Below are positions 9,538 to 20,900 of a DNA stretch of 64,000 bases, in pieces. The translations under genes were made by a program, and so were the position numbers. The notes under the pieces were generated by a model. That model was given only the letters and a program-made list of their open reading frames with translations. It made no database searches and was not told where the DNA came from. Each line of letters begins with the position of its first letter. Position 1 is the first letter of the stretch. The DNA lies in the NCBI GenBank assembly GCA_032622095.1, contig CP136064.1, forward strand, positions 256,163,863 to 256,227,862, given 5' to 3'. This DNA comes from Siphonodentalium dalli. Taxonomy: Eukaryota; Mollusca; Scaphopoda; Gadilida; Siphonodentaliidae.

Positions 9538-10275
9538 TCTACTATATATTTTGGGACTTCTGTCTGTTTGTTGTTTGTCTGTTATCTATATGGCCGGGAA
9601 AACGACTGGACCGATGGAGCTCAAACTTCCAATCTAAGGTTAAAAACCCACGGGCAGTGTTTACCGCCGTTTTGGAGAAGCTCAGAGTACACATTCTCCA
9701 CTCTCAGTCACAAAAATGACCGCCATTGGCACGGTGGGGTTAATCGCGTTGATAGTTAAAGAGCGTTCGTATCCGCAGTGTCGTTGATAAAGAGCGTATG
9801 CGTCTAATGTGATTCTTACGTATGGGTCCACACGTGAGCGTGACTGTATCCAGACATGAGCGTGTTGTGTGATTCTTACGTACTTAGGGTTTCCTAGGAA
9901 CGGGGGACATTTTCATCGGGTCAGTTGTTTCGCCCGAGGTGATCTTCACCTTGAAACGGGTACCCACATATGATATATAAGTGTGTGTCCTTTATAGACT
10001 CGAACCGATTGAGCTCAAATTTGCTACCCTTGGGAAGTGTCATGGACGGGTTAAATTGTGACCCCGACCTGACCTTGACCTTGAAAATGATCAATTCGAG
10101 GTCAAATCGGGTAAAACTGGCGGATTTCGACGAAATTTTCCTAGGTGTTCCAAGGAACGGGGGAGATTTTCATCGGGTAAGTTTTTCCACCCGAGGTGAT
10201 CTTCACTGTGAGACGGGTACCCACAAAACGTACCTCTTTTAGGGACGGGTATCATCACGGGACGGGTACCACCAT
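9538..10275 (+). mobile_element. Helitron-like element, copy 2, head-to-tail with copy 1
   Basis: TCTACTATATATTTTGGG begins on the base after the CTAG end of copy 1. The following 230 bases (TCTG-rich tract, GCCGGGAAAACGACTGGACC and an AAAGAGCGTTCGTATCC block) match the internal 5'-like start of copy 1 near 8373-8600. The right end is not clear; module similarity fades around 10275 after two GGGACGGGTA-type repeats. No coding capacity is seen. Confidence 0.5.
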
Positions 10276-10355
10276 TTCTCTTGATTAAAAAGGCAGAATT
10301 AACTCAAATTAAATTAAAAAATAACGGGTTTAGTGTGCCTGTAATTTGCAGACTG

Positions 10356-10429
10356 GGTTCCCCAGAAGGTGAATTTAGTGACGCTATCCCGCATAGCGAG
10401 CTAGCATCACTAAATTCACCCTTGGGGAC
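10356..10429. repeat. Imperfect hairpin (foldback)
   Basis: GGTTCCCCAGAAGGTGAATT pairs with AATTCACCCTTGGGGACC, and the pairing continues through TAGTGA/TCACTA towards a short loop. It resembles the other short foldbacks in the window, but no flanking target duplication was found. Confidence 0.6.
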
Positions 10430-11947
10430 CTCATTATGCTTAGGCCTCATCTTCTCTGGAAAGTTTCTTTATTATCAAATTTCTATAGAAACTTCTTCAC
10501 ATAGATTCTATTTCTTTTTTAGTTTAGTTTCTCTATATCATCTCCAGCATCCCATCCGAGCATTCGGCATTCAGTCATGGTTAATGGACGAACGATTGGA
10601 CATTCGGAAACTAGATGGCCGAGCCCGAAGGACGAGACCATTTAGTTTCAGAATGTCCAGTCGCGAGTCCATTAATTGACATAAAACAGGTATTAAATAT
10701 ACATCGATGAACTATATTTTCATACCGATGAATTATTCGGATAAATCTCGATACATGAGACAAAAAAGTCCTCGACTGAGAACAAAACCACGCACATTGA
10801 CACGAATCGTGTGAGTGGTTGTTGCACGTGGACTATGCCGCGATAACAATTGTACAGGCATATGCAGCCACCCCATACAGCCTTGTTCGAAACTAAACGT
10901 CGATATACGCAAACATTTAAAAAAAAGAAGGTTGGTTTCGCTGTTAATATAACGTAGTATATATACGTAATATATACTGTCGACGCAATTATCTGTATTT
11001 TGGGCACGATTGCATTTTAGGATAGTTTTGACTCGCGAATTGTCAAAGTAATACCGTTCTGCACAGAAGGAGAACAGTAACACTATTATGACGACGTGTT
11101 ATGTGATAGATACAACTGGTATGCAAATTAACATGCTGCTTTTTTCTGACAAGGAATTATATTATGTGGGGTTTATAAGCACTATATAATTAAGAAGATG
11201 TTTGTTATTGTGGGGGAGGGGTCTTAGAAGCGAACTATTTCTCGAATAGAGGTCCCCGTGGGAGTTCGTTGTGAATTCTAGATTACGAATGTCGACTCGT
11301 GGTATAAAGTGACCATTCGGAGAAATGGAAGGTCGAGGTAGAACAAAGGAACAAAGGAGCTGGGTTTAATCTTAGATAATCCGATCGTCGCCGAAGCTGA
11401 GTCGTTCCAGATAGAGTTATCCTTCTCTAATCACCAGATTAGAGCTAGTTATGTCTTGCGTGACGATCGGATACCAGGATACTTGTCACTCAAATAAATT
11501 GTTTATTACCTAATACGCATAGTTAAGAGGCCTATTACATACATGTGATATTTATACAAAACAAACCTATTATTATTACAACAACATTCAGCTATTTGTC
11601 TTTATCAATCAGTAGTGCAGGAAAGCAACTGGAAATAATCAGGATTTTCTGTCCGTCCACACAGATATCTCAGCCATGTACTGTAATTTTATGAGGAGCG
11701 GATATTTGCTATCGGTGTTCCACATTTTGTTGGTAAGACACAATATACATGAAACTTGTGTCGGGTCCAAGTATTCAGCATCTCAAATGTGTGCATTCTA
11801 GTTGTTATTGTTATGTTAACATTACTGTTGCAGTAATACATTACCGACTATCGACCAAATTATAACTACTCCAATGAGATACCAAAGTCTAATAAATACA
11901 TAAAGGGGTAAACATTAAAATATGCCAAAGAAGTGAAAACTATTGTG
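10430..11947. other. No gene recognised
   Basis: AT-rich unique-looking DNA. ORFs here are short with no family resemblance. No RNA gene or repeat was recognised. Confidence 0.5.
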
Positions 11948-12199
11948 AACATCAGAGTGCGCGATCAGCGATGTTTACATCAGAGTGCGCGATCAGCGAT
12001 GTTTACATCAGAGTGCGCGATCAGCGATGTTTACATCAGAGTGCACGATCAGCGATGTTTACACCAGAGTGCCGATCAGCGATGTTTACATCAGAGTGCG
12101 CGATCAGCGATGTTTACATCAGAGTGCGCGATCAGCGATGTTTACATCAGAGTGCGCGATCAGCGATGTTTACATCAGAGTGCGCGATCAGCGATGTTT
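11948..12199 (+). repeat. 28-bp tandem repeat, about 9 units
   Basis: The unit contains CATCAGAGTGCGCGATCAGC followed by GATGTTTA. Eight units are nearly identical; one is shortened within GTGCGCGATC. Because 28 is not a multiple of three, each strand reads open in rotating phase, giving spurious repetitive ORFs. Confidence 0.92.
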
Positions 12200-12227
12200 G
12201 TCGACAAAATAACAGCTGGATCAGTAA

Positions 12228-12885
12228 ATGTACACATTATTACCTGTATTGGGCCCCCTGTGTACACACACCTTGTTTTACCACCCATTATTATCTGTAT
12301 TGGGCCCCCCTGTATACACACACCTTGTTTTACCACCCATTATTACCTGTATTGGGCCCCCTGTGTACACACACCTTGTATTACCACCCATTATTACCTG
12401 TATTGGGCCCCCTGTGTGAACAAAACTTGTTTTACCACCCATTATTACCTGTATTGGGCCCCCATGTGTAAACAAAACTTGTTTTACCACTCATTATTAT
12501 CTGTATTGGGCCCCCTGTGTAAACAAAACTTGTTTTTAGCACCCATTATTACCTGTATTGGGGCCCCCTGTGTAAACAAAACTTGTTTTTAGCACCCATT
12601 ATTACCTGTATTGGGCCCCCCTGTGTAAACAAAACTTGTTTTTACCACCGATTATTATCTGTATTGGGCCCCTGTGTAAACAAAACTTGTTTTTAGCACC
12701 CATTATTACCTGTATTGGGGCCCCGTTTGAACACACCTTGTATACTCTCTTATCACAAGTGTGAAGAGAGGGATATAATGAATGATTAAACTTGAAACTT
12801 GTTTTACCACCCATTATTACCTGTATTGTGACCCCCTGTTTGAACACACCTTGTTCTACCAGCCATTGTTACCTGTATTTTAATT
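12228..12885 (+). repeat. 51-bp tandem repeat, about 12 units
   Basis: The unit carries CTGTATTGGGCCCCCTGTGT, then an ACAC/AAAC-CTTGTTTT stretch and ACCACCCATTATTA. Early units have TACACACACCTTG; later ones drift to AAACAAAACTTG. A 55-base unrelated piece interrupts it near 12742-12800. It directly follows the 28-bp array. The GGGCCCC core is a short palindrome. Confidence 0.92.
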
Positions 12886-13540
12886 CTGATTACATTTGTG
12901 CATACTTATATGAATATATATATATATGTATTGTTATTTATGTTGTGACATCGGCCTCGTGTGGGTGTAATTCAATAAACTTATCTTATCTTAATAATGG
13001 TTTCAAATAAGGAAACAATCGTTATTGGATAACAATTTATAGCCAATACATAGTTACTTCTCGATTCGGGACGCAACTATCGGCGATAAACTAACGAAAA
13101 TGATTTAGTCATCGAGAGTCGCTGAATTTTATTAATATATAAGACTGAGAGTGTATGTTGTCAGTTTTGATATAATATTTGTAAAAATAACGTTGAACAA
13201 GATTATTCTCGCAGAACCAGGACAGGTGATTGTAATACCATATTATTATATGTTGAACTTATTATATACATGTATGTTGAATTTTATTAAATATGTTATA
13301 ACTATATATATTTGAGATCACAATAAAAATATTAATAAAAAAAAGAAGAAGATTATTCTCCATTCTCTACCGGTTAGTCACACATCACTTCAAAATGGTG
13401 GCGCAAAAGCGACCTTTTCAGAATTGATAATCATGGTAAATGTTTTAAAAACTAAGTCTTTCAGAAAGATAGCTATATCACTTAAAAGCACAAAAGAACT
13501 TCGCAGTGGGTAAACATGATAAACGTCTCTAAACAACATC
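12886..13540. other. No gene recognised
   Basis: AT-rich sequence with TATA-type runs and AATAAA near 12973. Nothing else is supported. Confidence 0.5.
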
Positions 13541-14513
13541 ACACCATGAAAAACACGATACATCGCCACCAAGAAGAACACGATACATCGCCACCATGAA
13601 CACGATACATCGCCACCAAGAACACGATACATCGCCACCAAAAAAAACACGATACATCGCCACCAAAAAAAACACAATACATCGCCACCAAAAAAAACAC
13701 GATACATCGCCACCAAAAAAAACACGATACATCGTTACCAAGAACACGATACATCGCCACCAAAAAAAACACGATACATCGCCACCAAAAAAAACACGAT
13801 ACATCGCCACCAAGAAAAACACGATACATCGCCACCAAGAAGAACACGATACATCGCCACCAAGAAGAACACGATACATCGCCACCAAGAAGAACACGAT
13901 ACATCGCCACCAAGAAGAACACGATACATCGCCACCAAGAAGAACACGATACATCGCCACCAAGAAGAACACGATACATCGCCACCAAGAAGAACACGAT
14001 ACATCGCCACCAAGAAGAACACGATACATCGCCACCATGAAAAACACGATACATCGCCACCAAGAAAAACACGATACATCGCCACCATGAAGAACACGAT
14101 ACATCGCCACCAAGAAGAACACGATACATCGCCAACAAGAAAAACACGATACATCGCCACCATGAAAAACATGATACATCGCCACCATGAAAAACACGAT
14201 ACATCGCCACCATGAACACGATACATCGCCACCATGAAAAACATGATACATCGCCACCAAGAAAGACACGATACATCGCCACCAAGAAGAACACGATACA
14301 TCGCCATCAAGAAGAACACGATACATCGCCACCAAGAAAAACATGATACATCGCCACCAAGAAAAACACGATACATCGCCACCAAGAAAAACACGATACA
14401 TCGCCACCATGAAAAACACGATACATCGCCACCAAGAAAGACACGATACATTGCCACCAAGAAGAACACGATACAGCGCCACCATGAAAAACACGATACA
14501 TCGCCACCAAGAA
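13541..14513 (+). repeat. 25-bp minisatellite, array 1 (about 39 units)
   Basis: The unit is CACGATACATCGCCACC plus a variable 8-base end (AAGAAGAA, ATGAAAAA, AAAAAAAA or AAGAAAAA), with occasional 3-base-short units. Direct counting in 13861-13920 gives period 25. The same unit forms a second array 11 kb away. Variants are partly segregated, with AAAAAAAA types at the left, AAGAAGAA in the middle and ATGAAAAA at the right. Open frames on both strands are a by-product of a stop-free unit whose length is not a multiple of three. Confidence 0.95.
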
Positions 14514-16720
14514 CTAGAATGCACTCAGAGAGATGCCAACGTGCGCAAAAATGTAATAAACAAATAATTTCGCTGTATTTTACTTAATTTATTTAATTTA
14601 ATTTAATTTAATGTTAGCAAAATAGACAATTACAATCTTCAATAATTTTATTTAGGGGATAAAAGTGTGGTGTTTTGTGATTTCGGAAAGGTACATGGCG
14701 AATATACTGTGGCAAATTTAGTTAATAGGCGACGGCGGGGGGGGGGGGGGTAATTCTGCACATTATTGGTCAGAGTGATAGGGACTTGGCAACTTCAGGG
14801 GTCGGTGTGTATCGCCGGCCCTCCCCCAAACTTTTCAACAGCTGGAAATTTCGTAACATAAATATGTTGAAATTGGTCTATTATAACTTTTTATTTAAAA
14901 TTTAATGCGCTAGATAAAATATAGTCCCCCAATTACCATCGCTCTTATCGTTAAAAATACGGATAAACATGAAAAATTGCCACCTCAAATAGAAGTAATG
15001 TAGATCAATGTACATATATTGTATTTTTATGCTATCTTATGATTTACTGGCTACTGTCTGGTCAATTACATCATTTTACATGACATAAAATGCGAACCTA
15101 TATGCAAATCCATTTAACAGAATCAACAGATCACTCTTTGCACTGATCTACACCACCGCAAATCAGGTATTCCCTAAATGTCCAGGTGATGTCAGGTGGG
15201 GGGGGGGCGGAAAAAAACTGCAGACACAGGGTGGAAAAAACTGTTTCTTCGGTTTGGGTACCCCCCCCCCCCCCCCAACAGCAAAAACTGCAGTTTTTTT
15301 CCACTGATCATTGACCCCACCCCCCCCCCAGAAAAATCAAATCTACCCCAGCCGGCTGCAGCCGGACAACAACTCGGTTTGACCGGAAACCGAAAAAAAC
15401 ACCGGAGTGTATATCGCTAAGACTGAAGTTGAGGATTATCTCCCTTCTAAAATTACACAAAAAACACGTTGTTGATCTGTGTTGATCAGCGATTACAATC
15501 AAAATATAACCATAAAGGTTATTAAATAACAATCATTCGTACGTCCCTTGTATGCAATTGGTGTGTAATATTATTAATCGGCCCGCAACGACATCAATTT
15601 GAATATTTTGCGCGATTATTTGGTGTCAGTGAATTTAACATTTGGGTTCCCCAACATTGGTCAAGTTTCCTGTTTGCATTTTATTATTTCTACGAAGGAC
15701 AGAGGGCAAATGCATCAAAATACTGCTGGCAACATTAGTTACTCACATCTATTGGGTGCACATCTATATTGATGGATTGTTGATGCCTTTGCACTCTGTC
15801 CTTCAACTATTCATAATAACATGTGAACAACCAGGAACTGTGCCATTTTAGAGATAATCACACAAGAAGTCACCAATTGTTTGAGAATCCTGGAGAATCA
15901 CTAAGAATGTGGTTTTCTGTAGTTCACGGTGTCCATTTTTTTGTTTGGGTCATCCAACCACATTTATCGTTACGTTCATGATTTAACAGATGATGAGAAT
16001 CCATAATGTTTTTATTTTGAATTTTAATTTTACGTTACTTTACTCACTCCTGCTCACTCTGCTTTTAATACTGATTAAACAATGTGAAGTCTGAAATTAT
16101 TTATCATAAATTGTTACATTACAATTCACGAGAAGGTGCTTGGTAACTTAGTTTAGATTATTATGACTAAAATGGTCATTGTCTACCAGCAGAACGCCGA
16201 TTTGTACCTAGTGATGTCATGACATGTACAAACATGTATATTGGTGATCGCAACGCTTTGTATGCACTTTAAAAAATGACAACTAGTCATTACCTCGACT
16301 TTGAAAAAGATGCAAATGAGATGAGTGAGATACCAGCATACAATTGTTTTCTGATATCATTGGAGGAGAAATTGTTTAATACATGGGATAGTTCTGCAGT
16401 AAAAATTTGCCAGATAAGTGATCGCAGGGTAGAATTCTGCATTCGACTGCGTGGTAGACACTGACATAGTCAGCATTATTAGGAGGGTTAATGGGGTCAA
16501 TATCACATGTAAACCAAGACAGTGGTTATCCAAAATTGTTTTATGTGGATTGTACTAATGTATATATGATTTGACTATTAAGGTTAATCCATATTCTATA
16601 AAATGAGAGAAAATTGAAGTTGTGAGTCTAAAAATACATATTTGGAAAAAAATTACATGCCAATTTTTTCCGACAACCCCCTAAATGAATAAGGAAAAAA
16701 TTTACGTGTAAATTTTTGAC
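14514..16720. other. Gene-free stretch with simple repeats
   Basis: A (TTTAA)n microsatellite lies at about 14583-14615 and a G run of 14 near 14736. The remainder has no convincing ORF, RNA gene or dispersed repeat apart from the G/C tracts listed separately. Confidence 0.6.
15196..15345. repeat. Cluster of long G and C runs around a hairpin
   Basis: A G run (15198-15208), a C run of about 16 (near 15260-15276) and a second C run (near 15318-15330) surround TGGAAAAAACTG, which can pair with CAGTTTTTTTCCA. GCCGGCTGCAGCCGG follows immediately. Such tracts can form G-quadruplexes and commonly vary in length. Confidence 0.7.
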
Positions 16721-16787
16721 GCCTAGGTACCCCCCCCCCCCCACCCCCCGGTACGTTGTGTCCCGCAGTTTCCCCCCCTCCCCCCCT
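16721..16787. repeat. C-rich tracts at edge of inverted repeat
   Basis: Runs of 12, 6, 7 and 7 C separated by short spacers end exactly where the long inverted repeat starts at 16788. Confidence 0.7.
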
Positions 16788-17031
16788 CAAATAGAATTTA
16801 GTGGACGAGGTTGATAAATTCCGTATAAAATAGAACGAGTTTGAGAAACTTTTTATCACATGATCATATAATCGCTAAAATTTTATCGAAAAGAACAACA
16901 ATTAACTGCAGCCAGCGAACATTGTCCCAAAGAGCAGCGTGACGTCATTGCACGCGACGATATTACACGTGTCTATTACGCTCGAATATTACATCGGAAA
17001 ATAGTGCTAATCATGTGATAAATATATATAT
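16788..17031 (+). repeat. Long inverted repeat, left arm (about 245 bp)
   Basis: This arm, beginning CAAATAGAATTTAGTGGACG and running to GTGATAAATATATATAT, is found reverse-complemented at 19262-19514 with only scattered differences. Outer and inner limits are sharp. The 2.2-kb interior has no transposase-like ORF. Confidence 0.85.
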
Positions 17032-17260
17032 TTATCTACCGAATACATAAAAACGCTACTGGAAACTCCGTAATACAGCAAAAGTTACTAGTACAAATAT
17101 CGATCTTGTATTGTTCCTAGTAACAAAATATCGACCATGTGACGATGCACACACAAGGTTAACGCGCAATAATACGAACTATTTCATTAATTTGTTGTTT
17201 ACAAACTGAGAAATGCTTCGCTCTGGAAAATAAGCAAAACGTGCTTACGTACTGGTTGGG

Positions 17261-17515
17261 ACATTATTTCTTCTACAATTTGAGATAAATAACACGATTT
17301 TTATAATGAATTATAGCGCACTATATCTTTGCGCTCATAATATTTGTTCAATGTCGCCAGGCGTAATGGAACTTCCGGTGACCGTGTTACGTGAAATCCG
17401 CGGGGACCTGTTTATCGCTGAACTCGACATTATTTCTTCTACAATTTGAGATAAATAATGTTCACGACTATTTCTTCTACAATTTGAGATAAAATAATAT
17501 GACTTTTATAGTGAA
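17261..17515 (+). repeat. Three short direct repeats
   Basis: TATTTCTTCTACAATTTGAG followed by ATAAATAA-like sequence occurs at about 17266, 17430 and 17468, and the outer copies share the following TTTATAATGAATTAT-like segment. They lie inside the inverted-repeat-bounded interval. Confidence 0.75.
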
Positions 17516-18414
17516 TTATGTTGATACGTTCGGTAGATAAATGTGTTACATACAAATGGTTGCGATATCGAATGTGACATCGCAACTCGGAGAAATCTCC
17601 TCATTTTTGTGGTAGTTTTTGAGGTGAATATCTTAAATAATTTTGGAAAGATATATTTAAATTTCTTACCCATTTTTCTTTTGCCTTATCTGGGCCAGAC
17701 TGTTGGAGTGTGTCCCAGGTGTCTCTGACTGTCGTGCACTGAATAAAATAAGGTAGATGTTTTATTTATAAATACTGCAGCAGCAGCACTTCTTCATCAA
17801 CTTGGACTCTACTAGTATACCTGCGCATGTTCGGCTGACAGTGGTTATAAGACTTGTAATAACATACTATTCACCTATAAATGGTTATAATATAATTTAT
17901 ATTACACCATATGATAACACTCAGCAATGTGTAATAACAGTTTAACAATAAAAAAAATGAAGCAATATATGTAACAAATATTAAAATAACCTCATGTATA
18001 GTGATAATGATCAAGTTTTTACTTTGTAAGAACTATAAGATTGGCATCCTCAGCAACTATAATTATAATTTTTCTTACATTCTATATTTGTCTGTTCTCA
18101 GCGCTAGCTGGGCATTTCTTGTGTTTGGCGTCAATGACTGTCGAGCTCTGTGCAAACAAATGGAAAAAAACATAAAATCCAATATTATAAGATTATATAT
18201 TTGAGAAAAAGAATACCAGAGAAATCAATGTTTATGAAACATACTTCCCAAATTATTAAAATTAAAATGGGGGGTGGGGTGCGAAAGGGGTTGTGGGTTA
18301 CCAGATTTGAACAATTTAAAATTTGGGCATAGCATCCGCCCACCATTTGCACTTTTGGTTAAATATATGTTATTGGACCGATCACATATTTGGATGGTAG
18401 AACAATCTTATTTA
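17516..18414. other. No gene recognised
   Basis: AT-rich interior of the inverted-repeat interval. Short ORFs only; no transposase or RNA gene is seen. Confidence 0.5.
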
Positions 18415-18552
18415 GGAGATAAACATACCCTGTTGAGTTGTACATTCTGGGATTCGAGCATGAAAACAGTTTGTGAACGAGCCGGCTTGTTCACAAACTG
18501 TTTTCATGCTCGAATCCCAGAATGTACAACGAAACAGGGTACGTTTATCTCC
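18415..18552. repeat. 138-bp near-perfect palindrome
   Basis: Arms of about 64 bases, starting GGAGATAAAC and ending GTTTATCTCC, surround the 10-base centre GAGCCGGCTT. The inner 40 bases of each arm (for example TGTACATTCTGGGATTCGAG) pair without mismatch. The same peptide string can therefore be read on both strands, so ORFs here are not genes. No target duplication was found. Confidence 0.92.
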
Positions 18553-18725
18553 ATTGTAATTCAATCTAGCAAGGAATTTGCTAAAAAACTGTATAAAAAG
18601 TATCATTTAGTCATTTTCATGACACGAATCGAGACTTTCATTTCGCCGTTGTCACCGTGCACAAATCATTGGGTTTGTTCATTGCGTTACTCGGAACACT
18701 GCTCCGTAACCATATCCTGTGGGGC

Positions 18726-18925
18726 GGGTTGGCTCGTTTCGCTACTCCGTTCTGCGCCGATGAAATTGTACCGTGCCACATTCAGATTTGATGCACGCTG
18801 AAACGACCGATGAACGGTATCTATAGACAACAACGCGCGGGTGTGCTCGTTTCGCTACTCGTTCTGCGCCGATGAAATTTGACCGTGCTACATTCAGATT
18901 TGATGCACGCTGAAGCGGCCGATGT
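18726..18925 (+). repeat. Tandem duplication, about 119-bp spacing
   Basis: GGCTCGTTTCGCTACTCCGT with the following GCGCCGATGAAATT and ATTCAGATTTGATGCACGCT blocks recurs about 119 bases later with about 90% identity by eye. Confidence 0.75.
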
Positions 18926-19261
18926 CGGTGAATCGAAAACTAAAGTTAGCCGCTCTCGACCAATCAGAATGCTTGTTTTTAGTGACAAATACTCAATTGA
19001 ATTACAATGTGGCATAATTACTAGTAGGCACACAATAATCTAATAAAATTTGGCACAAACATCACTCTTTAGATAACTTAATTAATTAGGTCTGTAAATT
19101 GGTTAGGTATATTGAGTTTCTATGGTGTAAATTAAATACCAGTACTTACTTTCTACGATATTCTGCTCTCCTAGCTAGTTCTAGTTGTTTGCGTTCTGCG
19201 GCAGTAGGAACCTGCATTCAGAAAAAATCAGATTACAGGTCATAATTAATGGAACCTATTA

Positions 19262-19514
19262 TATATATATTTATCACATGATTAGCACTATTTTCCGATG
19301 TAATATTCGAGCGTAATAGACACGTGTAATATCGTCGCGTGCAATGACGTCACGCTGCTCTTTGGGACAATGTTCGCTGGCTGCAGTTAATTGTTGTTCT
19401 TTTCGGTTCTTTTCGATAAAATTTGAGCGATTATATGATCATGTGATAAAAAGTATCTCAAACTCGTTCTATTTTATACGTAATTTATCAACCTCGTCCA
19501 CTAAATTCTATTTG
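19262..19514 (-). repeat. Long inverted repeat, right arm
   Basis: This is the reverse complement of 16788-17031. It carries a small internal duplication (TTCTTTTCGGTTCTTTTCG) absent from the left arm. Just beyond it, 19515-19590 contains another inverted copy of the outermost 40 bases, so the outer edge itself forms a hairpin. Confidence 0.85.
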
Positions 19515-19754
19515 TGCCTCGGTAAACCTCGGCTCAAATCGAATTTAGTGAACTCGGTTGATAAATTCCGTATAAAATAGAAGCTCATGTGAGATCCTCT
19601 ATATATAGTATATTTAATGTGCGCATTTGTACAAATAATCAGGTTGATTCTCCATGATTATGATTATATTAATACTTTGGAAATACGGTACAATAATTAC
19701 ACCCACTTCATTCTCTATAGTAAATTGCCGTTGAGTTTATCAAACCCAGTCCCC

Positions 19755-19835
19755 TAGATCATGCCATAAATCTCTACTCTGGCTGACGCCCATGTCTACG
19801 ACGTCAACCAGAGTAGAGTTTCATGGCATGATCTA
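19755..19835. mobile_element. 81-bp foldback element with 9-bp target duplication
   Basis: The ends are TAGATCATGCCAT and ATGGCATGATCTA, and the arms continue with TCTCTACTCTGG/CCAGAGTAGAG. CCAGTCCCC flanks it perfectly on both sides (19746-19754 and 19836-19844). A 9-bp duplication is typical of Mutator-like elements. It shares its outer arms with the foldback at 21332. Confidence 0.85.
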
Positions 19836-19844
19836 CCAGTCCCC

Positions 19845-20900
19845 GTGAGAAAACCGCAGCAGCTTTTATCACATTCGTCCCATGCAGCATGTTTCTTCGC
19901 CGCGTTTCAGTGTAATGATATGTTGCAAAGTGTTACGAAGTGTAAGTTGTAACCGGTATGTGTTAAACACATTGTGTTTAATACAAATAATGTAAAGCCC
20001 TAGAAAACCGCAGCATATTTTTAAAACTCATCTCAATGCAGAGATATGTTACAAAGTGTTACTTAAATGATTTCTGAGACACCGCTCGTAGACAGTTGCT
20101 ACAAATGATGTAAAGTCCCTGTGAGAAAACCGCAGTATATTTTTTCATATCATCCGAGTGTAGTGATAAGTTAATGTTATGTTACAAAGTTTTACGAAGC
20201 ATTATGTCAGCCCTGGGAATTAAGGAAAATTTGCCTAGGCAATATTTTTGCCTAGGTGAAAGAAATCGGCCTAGGCAAAAACAGATTTTACCTAGGCAAT
20301 TTTGCAACAATATTGCCATCTCAAATCAATATGATTCAATAATAACCTGAAATGCTTAGTTATTTTGGAGAACATTTCCAGGCCACTACTCATCATATAT
20401 ATACATTCCAAAAATCATCTCCAAAACTAGTGCCCTTATGGGTAGCTAGTTAATGGCCCAGTGCCATGGAAACAATTTTAGGACAATATATGTAAAGAGT
20501 AATTTAAGGAAGTCATTTTGACTAAAGAGGTTCTATTTCTGATAGATACAAATCAATTTTAGTAACCCAAAGAACTTGTAATATAATTGCCTAGGCAAAC
20601 TGATTTTGCCTCTGCTTTTACCTAGGCATTGCCTAGGCTAATTCCCAGGGCTGTTATGTTGTGTAATTTATGAGATCCACAGAGACTGCTCGTTGATGTG
20701 TGTATGCAAATGATGTAATTAAAGTCCCTATGAGAAAACTTATGGATATTTCTTCAACTTATCTCAGTGTAGTTACGAAGGTTTATGTGATTTATGAGAT
20801 TCCACATATTGATGTACCGCTCGTAGACGGGTGTTCAAATTATTGTTCAATGCGAAGCTCCCAAGTCCCCACGAGAATAAAAGCAGAATTTTGCGACGAT
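19845..20900 (+). repeat. Degenerate tandem repeat interrupted by a DNA element
   Basis: At least four loose copies of a module containing (A)GTCCC(T/C)GTGAGAAAACCGCAG, an AT-rich part and GTTACAAAGTGTTACGAAG occur at about 19845, 19995, 20112 and 20725. Spacing is about 115-150 bases. The hAT-like element at 20208 splits the series. Confidence 0.6.
20208..20653. mobile_element. hAT-like MITE, 446 bp
   Basis: Terminal inverted repeats read CAGCCCTGGGAATTA...GCCTAGGC at the left and its complement ending TAATTCCCAGGGCTG at the right. The CAG...CTG ends resemble hAT termini. TTATGT abuts both ends directly, giving a 6-bp duplication, shorter than the usual hAT 8 bp. The interior has many TGCCTAGGCAA palindromes and no ORF. 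A related right end occurs at 44822-44834. Confidence 0.65.

Noticed and set aside
10281..10679. 132-codon ORF
   Set aside because: It crosses a foldback hairpin and low-complexity Phe/Ser sequence; no family resemblance.
11933..12592. 219-codon plus-strand ORF
   Set aside because: It runs through two unrelated tandem arrays; no non-repetitive coding sequence is present.
13529..14524. Minus-strand ORFs of up to 331 codons (repeated VAMYRV..GGDVSC peptides) as a repetitive protein gene
   Set aside because: They are read from the 25-bp minisatellite; the same unit is open in several frames on both strands because it lacks stops and its length is not a multiple of three.
18274..18801. 175-codon ORF as a gene
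   Set aside because: Most of it lies in the 138-bp palindrome and a tandem duplication; the same peptide appears on both strands.
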